Shown piece by piece: positions 16,096-25,067 of a stretch of 64,000 bases of DNA. How positions within the stretch are numbered: position 1 is the first letter of the stretch; each line of letters opens with the position of its first letter. Source of the DNA: Pseudomonas sp. FeN3W (lineage in GTDB: Bacteria > Pseudomonadota > Gammaproteobacteria > Pseudomonadales > Pseudomonadaceae); contig CP136010.1 of assembly GCA_030263805.2 (NCBI GenBank), forward strand, positions 4,479,001 through 4,543,000, in the 5' to 3' direction. The notes under the pieces were generated by a model. It was given only the letters and a program-made list of their open reading frames with translations, searched no databases and was not told the DNA's origin. The position numbers and the translations under genes are program-made.

Positions 16096-17640
16096 TCAGC
16101 CCTGGGCGGCGTGGTCGAAGTGGGTCAGTCGTTCGGCTGTCCGGCTGTCCAGATAGCGCTGCAGAAGCTCGACCTCCGCGGCCTGCATGAACAGTCCGAG
16201 CTTGGTGCGGCGCCAGAGAATGTCTTCTGTGGTCAGCGCCCATTCTTCGACCATCAGGTAGTCCACCTCGCGCGCATGCAGGCCGGCGCCGAAGCACTCG
16301 CCAAGATCCTGCAGCGTGTCGGTACCCTTGAGCAGCAGCCAGCTGCGGCTGCCGTAGGTGCGCGTCCAGCGTCGGGCAAGCGGGCCGGGCAGCCACGGAT
16401 AACTGGCGCAGAGTGCATCGGCCAGTGCTGATGGTTCCTCCAGATGCTCGCCGCCAGGCAGTGCCGCGTCGTGGGTCCAGGGCTCTTTCATTTCTGGAAA
16501 CAGCGGCGCCAGCTGCGCCAGTGCCGCCTCGGCGAGCTTGCGGTAGGTGGTCAGCTTGCCGCCGAACACCGAGAGCAAGGGGCCCTCACTGGCGCTATCG
16601 CTGAGTGCCAGCGTGTAGTCGCGGGTGATCGCCGAAGGCTGATCGGATTCGTCATCGCAAAGCGGCCGGACGCCGGCATAGCTGTAGCGGATGTCGATGC
16701 GGCTCAGTTGATGCTTGAAGTGCGCGTTGACGATGGCCAGCAGGTAGTCGATCTCTTCGTCGGTAATCCGCACCTGCGCCGGGTCGCCGTGGTACTCGTG
16801 GTCGGTGGTGCCGATCAGGCTGAACTGGCCGAGGTACGGCGTGATGAACACGATGCGCCGGTCCTCGTTCTGCAGGATGTAGGCGTGATCGTCCTCATAG
16901 AGTTTCGGCACGACGATGTGGCTGCCCTGGATCAGGCGCATGCCGTGCGGGGACGTCTGTCGGAGTTGCTCTTCGATGAACGAGGCCACCCACGGGCCGG
17001 TGGCGTTGACCAGCGCGCGGGCACGGATCGAAAAACGGCTGCCGTCCTGGCGCTCCAGGTGCAGATGCCAGAGGGCCTTGCTGCTGCGCGCACTGACGCA
17101 GCGAGTGCGGGTGTGGACATGTGCGCCCAGCTCGCGAGCGGCCATGGCGTTGAGGACCACGAGGCGGGCATCGTCGACCCAGCAATCGGAATATTCGAAG
17201 CCGTGGGTGATCTCGTCCTTCAGCGGGCTCTGCGCACCGAAACGCAGGCTGCGCGAACCACCGAGCCTCTCGCGCTTGCCGAGATGATCGTAGAGAAACA
17301 AGCCGGTGCGAATCATCCACGAGGGCCGCAGATGCGGACGGTAGGGCAGCACGAAGCGCAGCGGGGTGATGATGTGCGGCGCCTTGGCCAGCAGCACTTC
17401 GCGCTCGGCCAGCGCTTCGCGGACCAGGCGCAGCTCGTAGTGCTCGAGATAGCGCAGCCCGCCATGCACCAGCTTGCTGCTGGCTGAGGAGGTATGGCTG
17501 GCCAAGTCGCCTTGTTCGCAGAGAAATACCGACAGGCCGCGGCCGGCGGCATCGGCGGCGATGCCTGCGCCGTTGATACCGCCGCCCACCACGGCCAGGT
17601 CGTAGACTTCCGCGAGCGGTGCAAGAAGAGGATGATTCAT
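16096..17640 (-). CDS. glpD: Aerobic glycerol-3-phosphate dehydrogenase
   Basis: 514 residues. FAD-binding motif DLAVVGGGINGAGIAADAAGRG is at about 14-35, followed by SSKLVHGGLRYLEHYE and, later, RPLCDD and LSVFGGKLTTYRKLAE, all conserved in GlpD. The enzyme is membrane-associated, oxidises glycerol-3-phosphate to dihydroxyacetone phosphate and feeds electrons to quinone. Convergent with metE (47-bp gap) and divergent from ybaK. No glpR, glpF or glpK is adjacent in this window. Confidence 0.95.
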   Translation of the reverse strand: MNHPLLAPLAEVYDLAVVGGGINGAGIAADAAGRGLSVFLCEQGDLASHTSSASSKLVHGGLRYLEHYELRLVREALAEREVLLAKAPHIITPLRFVLPYRPHLRPSWMIRTGLFLYDHLGKRERLGGSRSLRFGAQSPLKDEITHGFEYSDCWVDDARLVVLNAMAARELGAHVHTRTRCVSARSSKALWHLHLERQDGSRFSIRARALVNATGPWVASFIEEQLRQTSPHGMRLIQGSHIVVPKLYEDDHAYILQNEDRRIVFITPYLGQFSLIGTTDHEYHGDPAQVRITDEEIDYLLAIVNAHFKHQLSRIDIRYSYAGVRPLCDDESDQPSAITRDYTLALSDSASEGPLLSVFGGKLTTYRKLAEAALAQLAPLFPEMKEPWTHDAALPGGEHLEEPSALADALCASYPWLPGPLARRWTRTYGSRSWLLLKGTDTLQDLGECFGAGLHAREVDYLMVEEWALTTEDILWRRTKLGLFMQAAEVELLQRYLDSRTAERLTHFDHAAQG

Positions 17641-17712
17641 GGGCGCTTATAACTACCGATTCTTTGTCGCTTTACGTTACCGCCATTCATCAATCATTAG
17701 CACTACAAAGCC

Positions 17713-18183
17713 ATGACACCTGCCATCGATCTGTTGAAAAAAGCCCGAGCCGAACACGCCGTACACAGCTACGAGCACGATCCCAAGTCCGCGTCCTATG
17801 GTCTGGAGGCGGCGGAAAAGCTCGGGTTGGAGCCGGCGCGGGTATTCAAGACGCTGCTCGCCTGTAGCGAGAAGAATGAGCTATTGGTCGCCGTGGTGCC
17901 CGTCGCTGGCACCCTCGATCTCAAGGCACTGGCCCAGGCGGCGGGCGTGAAGAAGGTGGAGATGGCCGATCCGATGGTTGCTCAGCGGGCCACCGGCTAC
18001 CTGGTCGGTGGTATCAGTCCGCTGGGGCAGAAGAAGCGTCTGCGTACCTTTATCGACAGTTCCGCGCAGGCGCAGGCGAGCATCTATGTGAGCGCCGGGC
18101 GTCGTGGGCTGGAAGTGGAACTGGCGCCTGCGGTCCTGGCGGAGCATACCAAGGCGGTATTCGCGGCAATCGGGCGCGGCTGA
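17713..18183 (+). CDS. ybaK: Cys-tRNA(Pro)/Cys-tRNA(Cys) deacylase YbaK
   Basis: 156 residues, the normal length. YbaK hydrolyses Cys wrongly attached to tRNA(Pro), working in trans with prolyl-tRNA synthetase (proS is also in this window, far away). Visible family features: the SYGLEAAEKLGLEPARVFKTL helix region, the KALAQAAGVKKVEMADP stretch and TGYLVGGISPLGQKK. The conserved Lys of KTL is present. The ATG at 17713 lies 72 bases from the divergent glpD start. Confidence 0.92.
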   Translation: MTPAIDLLKKARAEHAVHSYEHDPKSASYGLEAAEKLGLEPARVFKTLLACSEKNELLVAVVPVAGTLDLKALAQAAGVKKVEMADPMVAQRATGYLVGGISPLGQKKRLRTFIDSSAQAQASIYVSAGRRGLEVELAPAVLAEHTKAVFAAIGRG

Positions 18184-18243
18184 TTGCTGCGAATACCGGC
18201 CCGGGGTTGAAGCCGCATTGCGCCGCGCGGAATCGTTCGCGGG

Positions 18244-18771
18244 TCAGGACGCCGTCAGGCTTCGCAGCAACGTCTGGACATCCTGAGCACCCATCAGGGC
18301 CGCGGCGGCCAGCGGCGTGGCGCCGGTGGCGTCCGTGGCCCGCGGATCGGCGCCCTGGGCGATGAGGTATTCGACGATGTCCGTGCGGTTGAACATGGCG
18401 GCCATCATCAGCGCGGTCTTGCCGTCTTCGCAGCGGCCCTCGACGTCGGCGCCGTGCTCTAGCAGCAGCTCGACCATCGCCAGGTCGCCCTTGAAAGCTG
18501 CGCCGGCCAGTGGCGTGTGGCCGCGCTGGTTGCGCAACTGCGGGTCGGCGCCGTATGCCAGCAGGGTTCGGCTGGCTTCCAGATGGCCATGGTAGCTGGC
18601 CAGCATCAGCAGGCTGTCGCCGGCATGGTTGCGCAGGTTGGCCGGCATGCCCTGCGCCAGCAGTTCGCCGAGGCGGGCGCTGTCGCCGTTGCGCGCGCTG
18701 TCGAAGACCTGCTCGGCGAAGGCGAGGGTGGCGTCATCCAGTTCCGGGGTGTGCTTGGGCGCTTGCGACAT
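18244..18771 (-). CDS. Ankyrin-repeat protein
   Basis: 175 residues from the ATG at 18771, with GGAGGAG upstream; the frame extension to 18873 lacks such a site. It contains about four ankyrin repeats of 33 residues (for example GDSLLMLASYHGHLEASRTLLAYGADPQLRN) at residues 40-170. No signal peptide. In other pseudomonads ankyrin proteins occur beside catalase genes; here the neighbour on the same strand is a periplasmic di-haem cytochrome. The binding partner is unknown. Confidence 0.87.
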   Translation of the reverse strand: MSQAPKHTPELDDATLAFAEQVFDSARNGDSARLGELLAQGMPANLRNHAGDSLLMLASYHGHLEASRTLLAYGADPQLRNQRGHTPLAGAAFKGDLAMVELLLEHGADVEGRCEDGKTALMMAAMFNRTDIVEYLIAQGADPRATDATGATPLAAAALMGAQDVQTLLRSLTAS

Positions 18772-18922
18772 CGTGGCTCCTCCGTTGGCAAAGCGGCGAA
18801 TGCGTTCGCCGTGTCGGCCGCGATTGTCCGCCCGACTGCCGGGACGTGCCAGCGAAGCCTCTCTATGCGCCATATAGGCGGGTTTTATCCGGCGTCCCGG
18901 GGCGGGACGCCGGATCGCGCGT

Positions 18923-20317
18923 TCAGAGGGTGCGCAGGAAGGCGACCAGATCGGCCTTCTCCTGCTGGTTCAGCTTGCGCTGCAGGACCAGGTTGAAGAA
19001 TTCCACGGTGTCTTCCAGGGTCAGCAGGCGGCCGTCATGCAGGTACGGCGGCGACTCCTTGATGCCGCGCAGGGGAAAGTTCTTGATCGGTCCGTCGCCG
19101 ACCGCCATGACGCCGTTGTACTCCTGCGGCTCGTAGAAGCGTTCGGTCCTGAGGTTGTGCATCAGGTGATCGGTGTAGTAGGGCGGCACGTGGCAGCCTG
19201 CACAGGCGCCCTTGCCGTGGAAGATTTCCTCGCCTCGCAGCTCCTGCTCGGTGGCCTTGGCCGGGTCGAGGCGGCCTTCGACGTCGAGCTTGGGTGCCGG
19301 TGGGAAGTCGAGCAGGGCCTGGAACTCGGCCATGAAATGCACCTGGCTGCCGCGCTCGAGCACGTTCACGCCCTTCTTGGTCGCCAGCACCGGGTCGCCA
19401 TCGAAGTAGGCGGCCCGCTGTTCGAACTCGGTGAAGTCCTCGACCGATTTCAGCGCCCGCTGGGAGCCGAAGATCTGCTGGATGTTCACGCCGCGCAGGG
19501 TCGGGGTGTCGATGCGATGGCGGAATTTCTGCGGCCGCGCGTCGCCGGCCAGGTGAGTGGCGGCGTTGGTGTGGCCGTTGGCGTGGCAGTCCAGGCAGGA
19601 GACGCCGGTGTGCGGGTGCTCGCTGCGGCGGTCGTCGGTGGCGTTGAACTGCTGCTGCGGGAACGGCGTCACCAGCAGGCGCAGGCCTTCGAGCTGCTTG
19701 GGATTGAGGATGCCGTTGAACAGCTCGAAGAAATTGCGGATGTTCACCAGCTTGCCCTGGGAGACGTCGCCCAGGTCCGGTCGGGTGGTGAGGAAGATCG
19801 GCGCCGGGAATTCGGGAAGGAAATGGTCCGGCAGGTCGAAGTCCAGGTCGAAACGGGTGAGATCGCGTCCCTCGAGCCGATTCACTTCGTCGATATGGAA
19901 CTGCGGGAAGACCATCCCGCCCTCGGGATGATTGGGGTGGGGCAGCGGCATGAAGCCGAGGGGGAAACGCTTCTGCCGGCGAATTTCCTCGGGGCTCATA
20001 TTGGCCAGCTCATCCCAGCTGGTGCCGTCGGGCAGCTTGACCCGCACGCCGGCCTGGATCGGCTTGCCACGGGTCATCTGCAGGCCCTCGGCGGGCTTGT
20101 CGCTGAGGTCGTAGCGCTGTTCCAGCAGCTCCCGATGCCTTTTCAGGATGCCGTCCTTGTCGGCGACCATGCGTTGCATGATCGTCTCGAACTTCTCGGT
20201 GATCACCACGGGGGAATAACTGGTGGGGACCTCGTCGTCGGCGGCCTGGGCGCCGGAACAGGTGAGGGCGATGCCGAGCGCGGCGGCGAGGCAGGCCCTG
20301 GCTTGAGGTGCAGTCAT
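18923..20317 (-). CDS. Di-haem c-type cytochrome, cytochrome c peroxidase-like
   Basis: 464 residues with a signal peptide (cleavage near AQA|ADD). Two haem-c attachment motifs are present, CLDCH (near residue 240) and CAGCH (near 375), the second in the GEEIFHGKGACAGCHVPPYY context typical of the MauG/cytochrome c peroxidase C-terminal domain. The first half is a long segment not seen in classic CcpA. Periplasmic electron-transfer or peroxide function is likely; the substrate is unproven. It precedes the ankyrin gene by about 150 bp. Confidence 0.8.
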   Translation of the reverse strand: MTAPQARACLAAALGIALTCSGAQAADDEVPTSYSPVVITEKFETIMQRMVADKDGILKRHRELLEQRYDLSDKPAEGLQMTRGKPIQAGVRVKLPDGTSWDELANMSPEEIRRQKRFPLGFMPLPHPNHPEGGMVFPQFHIDEVNRLEGRDLTRFDLDFDLPDHFLPEFPAPIFLTTRPDLGDVSQGKLVNIRNFFELFNGILNPKQLEGLRLLVTPFPQQQFNATDDRRSEHPHTGVSCLDCHANGHTNAATHLAGDARPQKFRHRIDTPTLRGVNIQQIFGSQRALKSVEDFTEFEQRAAYFDGDPVLATKKGVNVLERGSQVHFMAEFQALLDFPPAPKLDVEGRLDPAKATEQELRGEEIFHGKGACAGCHVPPYYTDHLMHNLRTERFYEPQEYNGVMAVGDGPIKNFPLRGIKESPPYLHDGRLLTLEDTVEFFNLVLQRKLNQQEKADLVAFLRTL

Positions 20318-20495
20318 TTTCTTTTCTCCTCGGAATGGCTTACGGACGGACGAACCGTAGAAAAGGCCTAGGCCAGAACGGCCGAAGGAGAAAATAGAGA
20401 CAAACTATCGGGCGGATCGATTTTTCAAGCGAAACGGATTGCAAGCCGGCAAGCGCCGTGACACGGGCTTTCGCAGCCTGCATGGCGCATTGCCT

Positions 20496-20501
20496 TATAA
20501 T
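20496..20501 (+). promoter_or_regulatory. Candidate -10 element
   Basis: A perfect TATAAT lies about 95 bases before the DUF3820 gene in the 278-bp divergent gap. No clear -35 hexamer sits at 16-18 bases, so the promoter call is tentative. Confidence 0.35.
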
Positions 20502-20595
20502 CTCTCGTTTTTTGTATGGGCTTTTTATCGGCAATCGATCGAAGCGATACCCCGGTTCGGGGCTGTGGCACCATGCGCCGCCTGGATTCCACCCG

Positions 20596-20829
20596 ATGGC
20601 CACCATGAAACCCGAAGACCTCGAACGCCTGGTCACCCAGACGATGCCATACGGCAAGTACAAGGGCCGCCTGATCGCCGATCTGCCCGGTCATTACCTC
20701 AACTGGTTCGCCCGGGTCGGCTTCCCGCCCGGCGATCTCGGCCGCCTGCTGGCGCTGATGCAGGAGATCGACCATAACGGCCTGTCGCCCCTGCTGGAGC
20801 CGCTGCGGCGAAACCTCGACAGGCGGTAG
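20596..20829 (+). CDS. DUF3820 family small protein
   Basis: 77 residues from the ATG at 20596 (a second ATG at 20605 is also possible). Core motif: MPYGKYKGRLIADLPGHYLNWFARVGFPPGDLGRLL, matching the DUF3820 family, some of whose Pseudomonas members were named quorum-sensing-regulated virulence factors from structural work. No signal peptide, no membrane segment. The upstream frame extension to 20458 is noncoding in character. Confidence 0.75.
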   Translation: MATMKPEDLERLVTQTMPYGKYKGRLIADLPGHYLNWFARVGFPPGDLGRLLALMQEIDHNGLSPLLEPLRRNLDRR

Positions 20830-20881
20830 GTCGGATCGGGTGCCGTTCCGCTATGAAGTCGTGAGGCCCGAACCAAGCCCT

Positions 20882-20906
20882 GCATGGCATCGTACGCATG
20901 CCATGC
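20882..20906. terminator. Convergent-gene hairpin
   Basis: Perfect 9-bp stem GCATGGCAT / ATGCCATGC with a 7-base loop between two convergent genes. No long T-run follows on either strand, so it may be a bidirectional structure or a repeat remnant instead of a simple intrinsic terminator. Confidence 0.45.
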
Positions 20907-20922
20907 TCATTAGGCATACAGC

Positions 20923-21447
20923 CTACGACTCCGCACGCCGCGCTTCGAGCGACGGTGCGGCGTAGATGCCTACTTCCACCGCCAGCTCCATCAGGCGGGG
21001 CACATCGCAGGTATAGACCAGCACGGCCTGCAGCTCATCGTCCAGCGGCTCGCTGAAGTCCACCAGCACGTAGCCGCCTTTCTCCGGATACAGGCTGCTC
21101 AGCTGCACCTGAATGCGGTTCAGCGCGGTCAGCAGCTCGGTCTTGGCGAGCTGTTTGGGCTTGAGGACGAAGGTCACGCTGTCGCCGAAGGACGCGACGA
21201 TCTGCGTGAACAGCTCCTGATAATCATCCGCCTGGAACAAGACCGTCTCCGGCAGGCTGCCGACCACCACCCACTCGCCGAGCGGGATGGGAAAGCTGTC
21301 GTCGTAATTGATGTCCGGGTTGGCCTGGAGAAAGGCTTGCGGATCGGCATACGCCTCTGCCGCTTCCGCAGCGATGCGGCCAATCTCGTCGTCGGTCATG
21401 CAGCCGGAGCTGATGAGGCTGATCAGTTCGGCCAGTTGGTCTTTCAT
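20923..21447 (-). CDS. Conserved hypothetical protein
   Basis: 174 residues from the ATG at 21447, with AGGA upstream. Acidic and soluble, without signal peptide. A short helical start (MKDQLAELISLISSGCMTDDEIGRI) precedes a mixed alpha/beta domain with LYPEKGGYVLVDFSEPLDDELQAVLVYTC. I do not recognise a functional family. Convergent with the DUF3820 gene; divergent from tsdB across about 250 bp. Confidence 0.72.
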   Translation of the reverse strand: MKDQLAELISLISSGCMTDDEIGRIAAEAAEAYADPQAFLQANPDINYDDSFPIPLGEWVVVGSLPETVLFQADDYQELFTQIVASFGDSVTFVLKPKQLAKTELLTALNRIQVQLSSLYPEKGGYVLVDFSEPLDDELQAVLVYTCDVPRLMELAVEVGIYAAPSLEARRAES

Positions 21448-21703
21448 GGGGGATCCTGCGCTAGTGAGCGCGCAAGGATAACCAAGACGCCGCCTCATGG
21501 GCATCCGCTGGTTGCGCAGAAGGCTGTTGCGTCGGTATATGCAAAGTAGTTCTAAGCTTATTCTGTTTCTGGAGGTTGGCTGCTGCGATGTGGTAGCGTC
21601 GCTTATGCGACAAGCTGCCGCACACCATCGATAGAGCCAGAGCGTCGGCGAAGACCGCGCCGGTGGCGGCAAGCATGACTACAACCGTTGATGAGGCCGT
21701 TTC

Positions 21704-22354
21704 ATGAAACTCACTCACTGGCCCCTGGCCGGTGTGGCTGCATTGTTGCTGACGATGCAGGCACAGGCTGCCGATGGGCAAAAGATCTACGTGCAGGGCG
21801 GCGCCAATCCCGCGGCGATGGCGTGTGGCACCTGCCACGGCGCCGATGCGATGGGCATGGCGGCGGCGGGCTTTCCACGCCTCGCCGGGATATCCGCCGG
21901 ATATACGCGCAAGCAGCTGGAGGACTTTCGTTCCGGTACCAGAAGCAATCCGGTCATGCAGCCGATCGCTGCAGCGTTGAGCGACGAGGAGATGGATGCC
22001 GTGGCGGCCATGCTCGAAGCCAGGCCAGCGCCGGTTTTCGCCAGCGTCGGTCGGGCGGAAAAGGTGGAAGGTGTGGGGGCGCACCTTGCCCTTCGTGGTG
22101 CCTGGGAACGCAACATTCCCGAGTGCGTAGCCTGCCATGGTCCCGCTGGCATTGGGGTCGGCGAGAGCTTCCCACCGCTGGCCGGGCAGTCGACGCAATA
22201 CCTCAGTGCGCAGCTCAATGCCTGGCGTCAGGGCACGCGCAAGAACGATCCGAGCGACCTGATGGGTCATATCGCCCGTGCAATGACCGACGACGAGGTG
22301 CAGGCCGTCGCCGAGTACTTCGCCGGCCTGGAGCAGAAGGAGGTCAGCCAATGA
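21704..22354 (+). CDS. tsdB: Di-haem cytochrome c4-type protein, probable TsdB
   Basis: 216 residues: a signal peptide to about Gln-Ala-Ala-Asp (residue 23), then two cytochrome c domains, each with a haem site, CGTCH (near 41) and CVACH (near 143). The layout is that of cytochrome c4. It overlaps the following thiosulfate dehydrogenase gene by four bases (ATGA), as in P. stutzeri, where TsdB accepts electrons from TsdA. Periplasmic. A general c4 would be the alternative, but the coupling to tsdA favours TsdB. Confidence 0.8.
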   Translation: MKLTHWPLAGVAALLLTMQAQAADGQKIYVQGGANPAAMACGTCHGADAMGMAAAGFPRLAGISAGYTRKQLEDFRSGTRSNPVMQPIAAALSDEEMDAVAAMLEARPAPVFASVGRAEKVEGVGAHLALRGAWERNIPECVACHGPAGIGVGESFPPLAGQSTQYLSAQLNAWRQGTRKNDPSDLMGHIARAMTDDEVQAVAEYFAGLEQKEVSQ

Positions 22355-23271
22355 GAACCTACTGGTTGACGCTGCTGGCCATGGCGGTCAGCGGTGCGTC
22401 GCTGGCCGCCGAGATCAAGATGGACGATCAGTCCCAGCTGACCCAGAAAGCCGCCAAGGGCGCAGATGAGAACTTCTTTCAGCCACCGCAGGAAAAGGAT
22501 CTGCCGGCCAACGCCTATGGCGAACTGGTGCAGCAGGGCCGGGCGATCTTCGTCGACACGCAGAAGTATGCCGCCGAGTACGTCGGCAACGGCATGAACT
22601 GCACTAACTGCCACCTCGATCAGGGGCGCAAGGCCAACTCCGCTCCGCTGTGGGGCGCGTATCCGATGTATCCGGCTTACCGGAAGAAGAATGACAAGGT
22701 CAACAGCTACGCCGAGCGCGTACAGGGCTGTTTCCAGTTCAGCATGAACGGCAAGCCGCCGGCAGCCGATAGCCATGTGATCAATGCGTTGACGGCCTAT
22801 TCGTACTGGCTCTCCGTAGGCGCTCCGACAGGCCAGGAGCTACCGGGGCGGGCTTATCCCGAAGTTCCACAGCCCAAAGATGGTTTCGATATCGCCAAGG
22901 GCAAGCAGATCTATGCCGAGCAGTGCGCGGTCTGCCACGGTGACAATGGTCAGGGGCAGCAGGCGGGTGGGGCGTATGTGTTCCCACCGTTATGGGGCAA
23001 GGACTCGTTCAACTGGGGCGCCGGCATGCACCGGATCAACACCGCCGCGGCCTTCATCAAGGAGAGCATGCCGCTGGGCAAGGGTGGTTCGCTCAGCGAC
23101 GAGGACGCCTGGCACGTGGCCGCATACATGAACAGCCATGAGCGGCCGCAGGACCCGCGTCTGGTCGAAGGCTCGGTGGAAAAGACACGAGTGCGCTATC
23201 ACGCCAATGACGGAGTGAATCTCTATGGACAGGAGGTGGATGGCGTCGTACTTGGACAAGGCATCGAATAG
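22351..23271 (+). CDS. tsdA: Thiosulfate dehydrogenase TsdA
   Basis: 306 residues with a signal peptide (SLAAE) and two haem motifs, CTNCH (near 83) and CAVCH (near 196). The block CHLDQGRKANSAPLWGAYPMYPAYRKKN and YAERVQGCFQFSMNG are hallmarks of TsdA. The Cys in QGCF is the likely sixth ligand of haem 1 that gives TsdA its unusual His/Cys coordination. TsdA couples two thiosulfates into tetrathionate in the periplasm, and can work in reverse in some organisms. The start is ATG 22351, overlapping tsdB. Confidence 0.85.
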   Translation: MRTYWLTLLAMAVSGASLAAEIKMDDQSQLTQKAAKGADENFFQPPQEKDLPANAYGELVQQGRAIFVDTQKYAAEYVGNGMNCTNCHLDQGRKANSAPLWGAYPMYPAYRKKNDKVNSYAERVQGCFQFSMNGKPPAADSHVINALTAYSYWLSVGAPTGQELPGRAYPEVPQPKDGFDIAKGKQIYAEQCAVCHGDNGQGQQAGGAYVFPPLWGKDSFNWGAGMHRINTAAAFIKESMPLGKGGSLSDEDAWHVAAYMNSHERPQDPRLVEGSVEKTRVRYHANDGVNLYGQEVDGVVLGQGIE

Positions 23272-23299
23272 AGACTTAAGTACATCATTGCGGACAGAA

Positions 23300-23330
23300 G
23301 AGGGCGCCATTCGGCGCTCTCTTCATTTTT
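23300..23330 (+). terminator. Terminator after tsdBA
   Basis: Stem GAGGGCGCC / GGCGCTCTC (9 bp with one G-U) and a 4-base loop, followed by TTCATTTTT; 29 bases after the tsdA stop. Confidence 0.7.
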
Positions 23331-23522
23331 GGACTAAGCGGTCACATCCAGATGTGCCAAAAGGCTTAATTACCTGTCCGTTATAAGTGCAATGTTACGG
23401 ATTCTTTCAGATTTTCATGCACAATAGCCGCCATAAGAGGCGCTGGAATGATCGTGACTGGCCGAGTCCTGTTGCTGCCGTCCCAACGTCAGAAACGATC
23501 AAGCCATTCGAGAGGAACGACT

Positions 23523-24644
23523 GTGTATAACGTCGTCATCAGCGGTACCGGCCTTTACACCCCTGCCAGCAGTATTTCCAACGATGAGCTGGTGGAGTCC
23601 TTCAATACTTACGTTCATCGCTTCAACAACGAGAATGCCGCTGCCATCGAGGCTGGCGAAATCCAGCCGCTGCCCGAGTCCAGCTCCGCCTTCATCGAAA
23701 AGGCTTCCGGCATCAAGAGCCGCTACGTCACCGACAAGGCCGGCATCCTCGATCCCGAGCGCATGGTTCCGCGTATTCCCGAGCGCAGCAATGACGAGTG
23801 GTCGATTCTCTGCGAGATGTCAGTCAAGGCAGCCGAAGAAGCCCTGGCCCGTGCCGGCAAGACCGCTGCGGATATCGACGGCGTTATCGTTGCCTGCTCC
23901 AACCTGCAGCGTCCCTATCCGGCAGTCGCCATCGAAGTGCAGGCGGCGCTGGGTATCAAGGGCTTCGGCTTCGACATGAACGTGGCCTGCTCGTCGGCTA
24001 CCTTCGGCATCCAGAATGCCGTCAACAGCATCAAGCTCGGCCAGGCCCGCGCGATCCTGATGGTCAACCCGGAAATCTGCACCGGGCACATGAACTTCCG
24101 CGACCGCGACAGCCATTTCATCTTCGGCGACGCCTGCACCGCGGTAGTCATCGAGCGCGAAGATCTGGCGACCTCGGCGCAGCAGTGGGACGTCATCAGC
24201 ACCAAGTTGGTGACCGAGTTCTCCAACAACATCCGCAACAACTTCGGCTTCCTCAACCGTGCCGCCGAAGAGCACATGAACGATCCGGACAAGCTGTTCA
24301 TCCAGGAAGGTCGCAAGGTATTCAAGGAGGTCTGCCCGATGGTGGCGGAGCTGATCGGTGAGCACCTGGCCGAGAACGACATCGCGGTGGAATCGGTGAA
24401 GCGTTTCTGGCTGCACCAGGCCAACCTGAACATGAACCACCTGATCGTGCGTCGCCTGCTGGGCCGTGATGCCACCGAGGAAGAGGCGCCGGTGATCCTC
24501 GATACCTACGCCAATACCAGTTCGGCAGGTTCCGTGATCGCCTTCCACAAGCACCAGGACGACCTGCCCAGCGGCAGCCTCGGTGTGCTCAGCTCGTTCG
24601 GTGCGGGCTACTCTATCGGCAGCGTGATCCTGCGCAAGCGCTGA
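23523..24644 (+). CDS. FabH-like beta-ketoacyl-ACP synthase III
   Basis: 373 residues from a GTG at 23523 with AGAGGA upstream. The catalytic triad is visible: Cys in NVACSSATF, His in FWLHQANLNMNH and Asn in TYANTSSAGS. Longer than E. coli FabH (317) and with an inserted region near residues 30-60, like the second FabH-type enzymes of Pseudomonas. These condense an acyl primer with malonyl-ACP; whether it starts general fatty acid synthesis or acts on a special primer is open. Monocistronic, upstream of the convergent csdE. Confidence 0.87.
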   Translation: MYNVVISGTGLYTPASSISNDELVESFNTYVHRFNNENAAAIEAGEIQPLPESSSAFIEKASGIKSRYVTDKAGILDPERMVPRIPERSNDEWSILCEMSVKAAEEALARAGKTAADIDGVIVACSNLQRPYPAVAIEVQAALGIKGFGFDMNVACSSATFGIQNAVNSIKLGQARAILMVNPEICTGHMNFRDRDSHFIFGDACTAVVIEREDLATSAQQWDVISTKLVTEFSNNIRNNFGFLNRAAEEHMNDPDKLFIQEGRKVFKEVCPMVAELIGEHLAENDIAVESVKRFWLHQANLNMNHLIVRRLLGRDATEEEAPVILDTYANTSSAGSVIAFHKHQDDLPSGSLGVLSSFGAGYSIGSVILRKR

Positions 24645-24659
24645 TTCGCCTTGGCCGGC

Positions 24660-25067
24660 TCAGCCGGTCAGCTCACGCATTCGCTGCAGCACGGCATTCA
24701 TGCCGTTGCTGCGCGAAGGCGACAATTGCCGCGAAAGGCCGAGACGGGCGAACCAGTCGGCCATGTCCACTTCGCCCAGATCGGCAGCTTTCAGGCCATT
24801 GACTCTTGCCAGCAGCACAGCCAGCAGGCCGCGGATGAGTCGGGCATCACTGGCGGCGCGAAAACTCCAGCAGCCGTCCTGTTGTTGGCCGACCAGCCAC
24901 ACGCGACTTTCGCAGCCCGATACCTGATTCGTTTCGCTGCGTTCATCTTCGTCCAACGGTGCCAGCCGCTCACCCCACTGCATCAGCAGGCGCGCGCGCT
25001 GCTCCCAGCCGGGTGCCTGGGTGAATGCCTCCAGTGCTTCGCAAGCGGCTTGCGGCAAGTCGCTCAT
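24660..25067 (-). CDS. csdE: SufE/CsdE-type sulfur acceptor
   Basis: 135 residues. The sulfur-accepting Cys lies in VSGCESRVWL (about residue 52), and the rest follows the SufE fold with the DARLIRGLLAVLLARVNG helix. It receives persulfide sulfur from the cysteine desulfurase encoded just before it, with which it overlaps by four bases. No sufBCD genes are near, so the pair is better named csdA/csdE than sufSE. Confidence 0.88.
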   Translation of the reverse strand: MSDLPQAACEALEAFTQAPGWEQRARLLMQWGERLAPLDEDERSETNQVSGCESRVWLVGQQQDGCWSFRAASDARLIRGLLAVLLARVNGLKAADLGEVDMADWFARLGLSRQLSPSRSNGMNAVLQRMRELTG

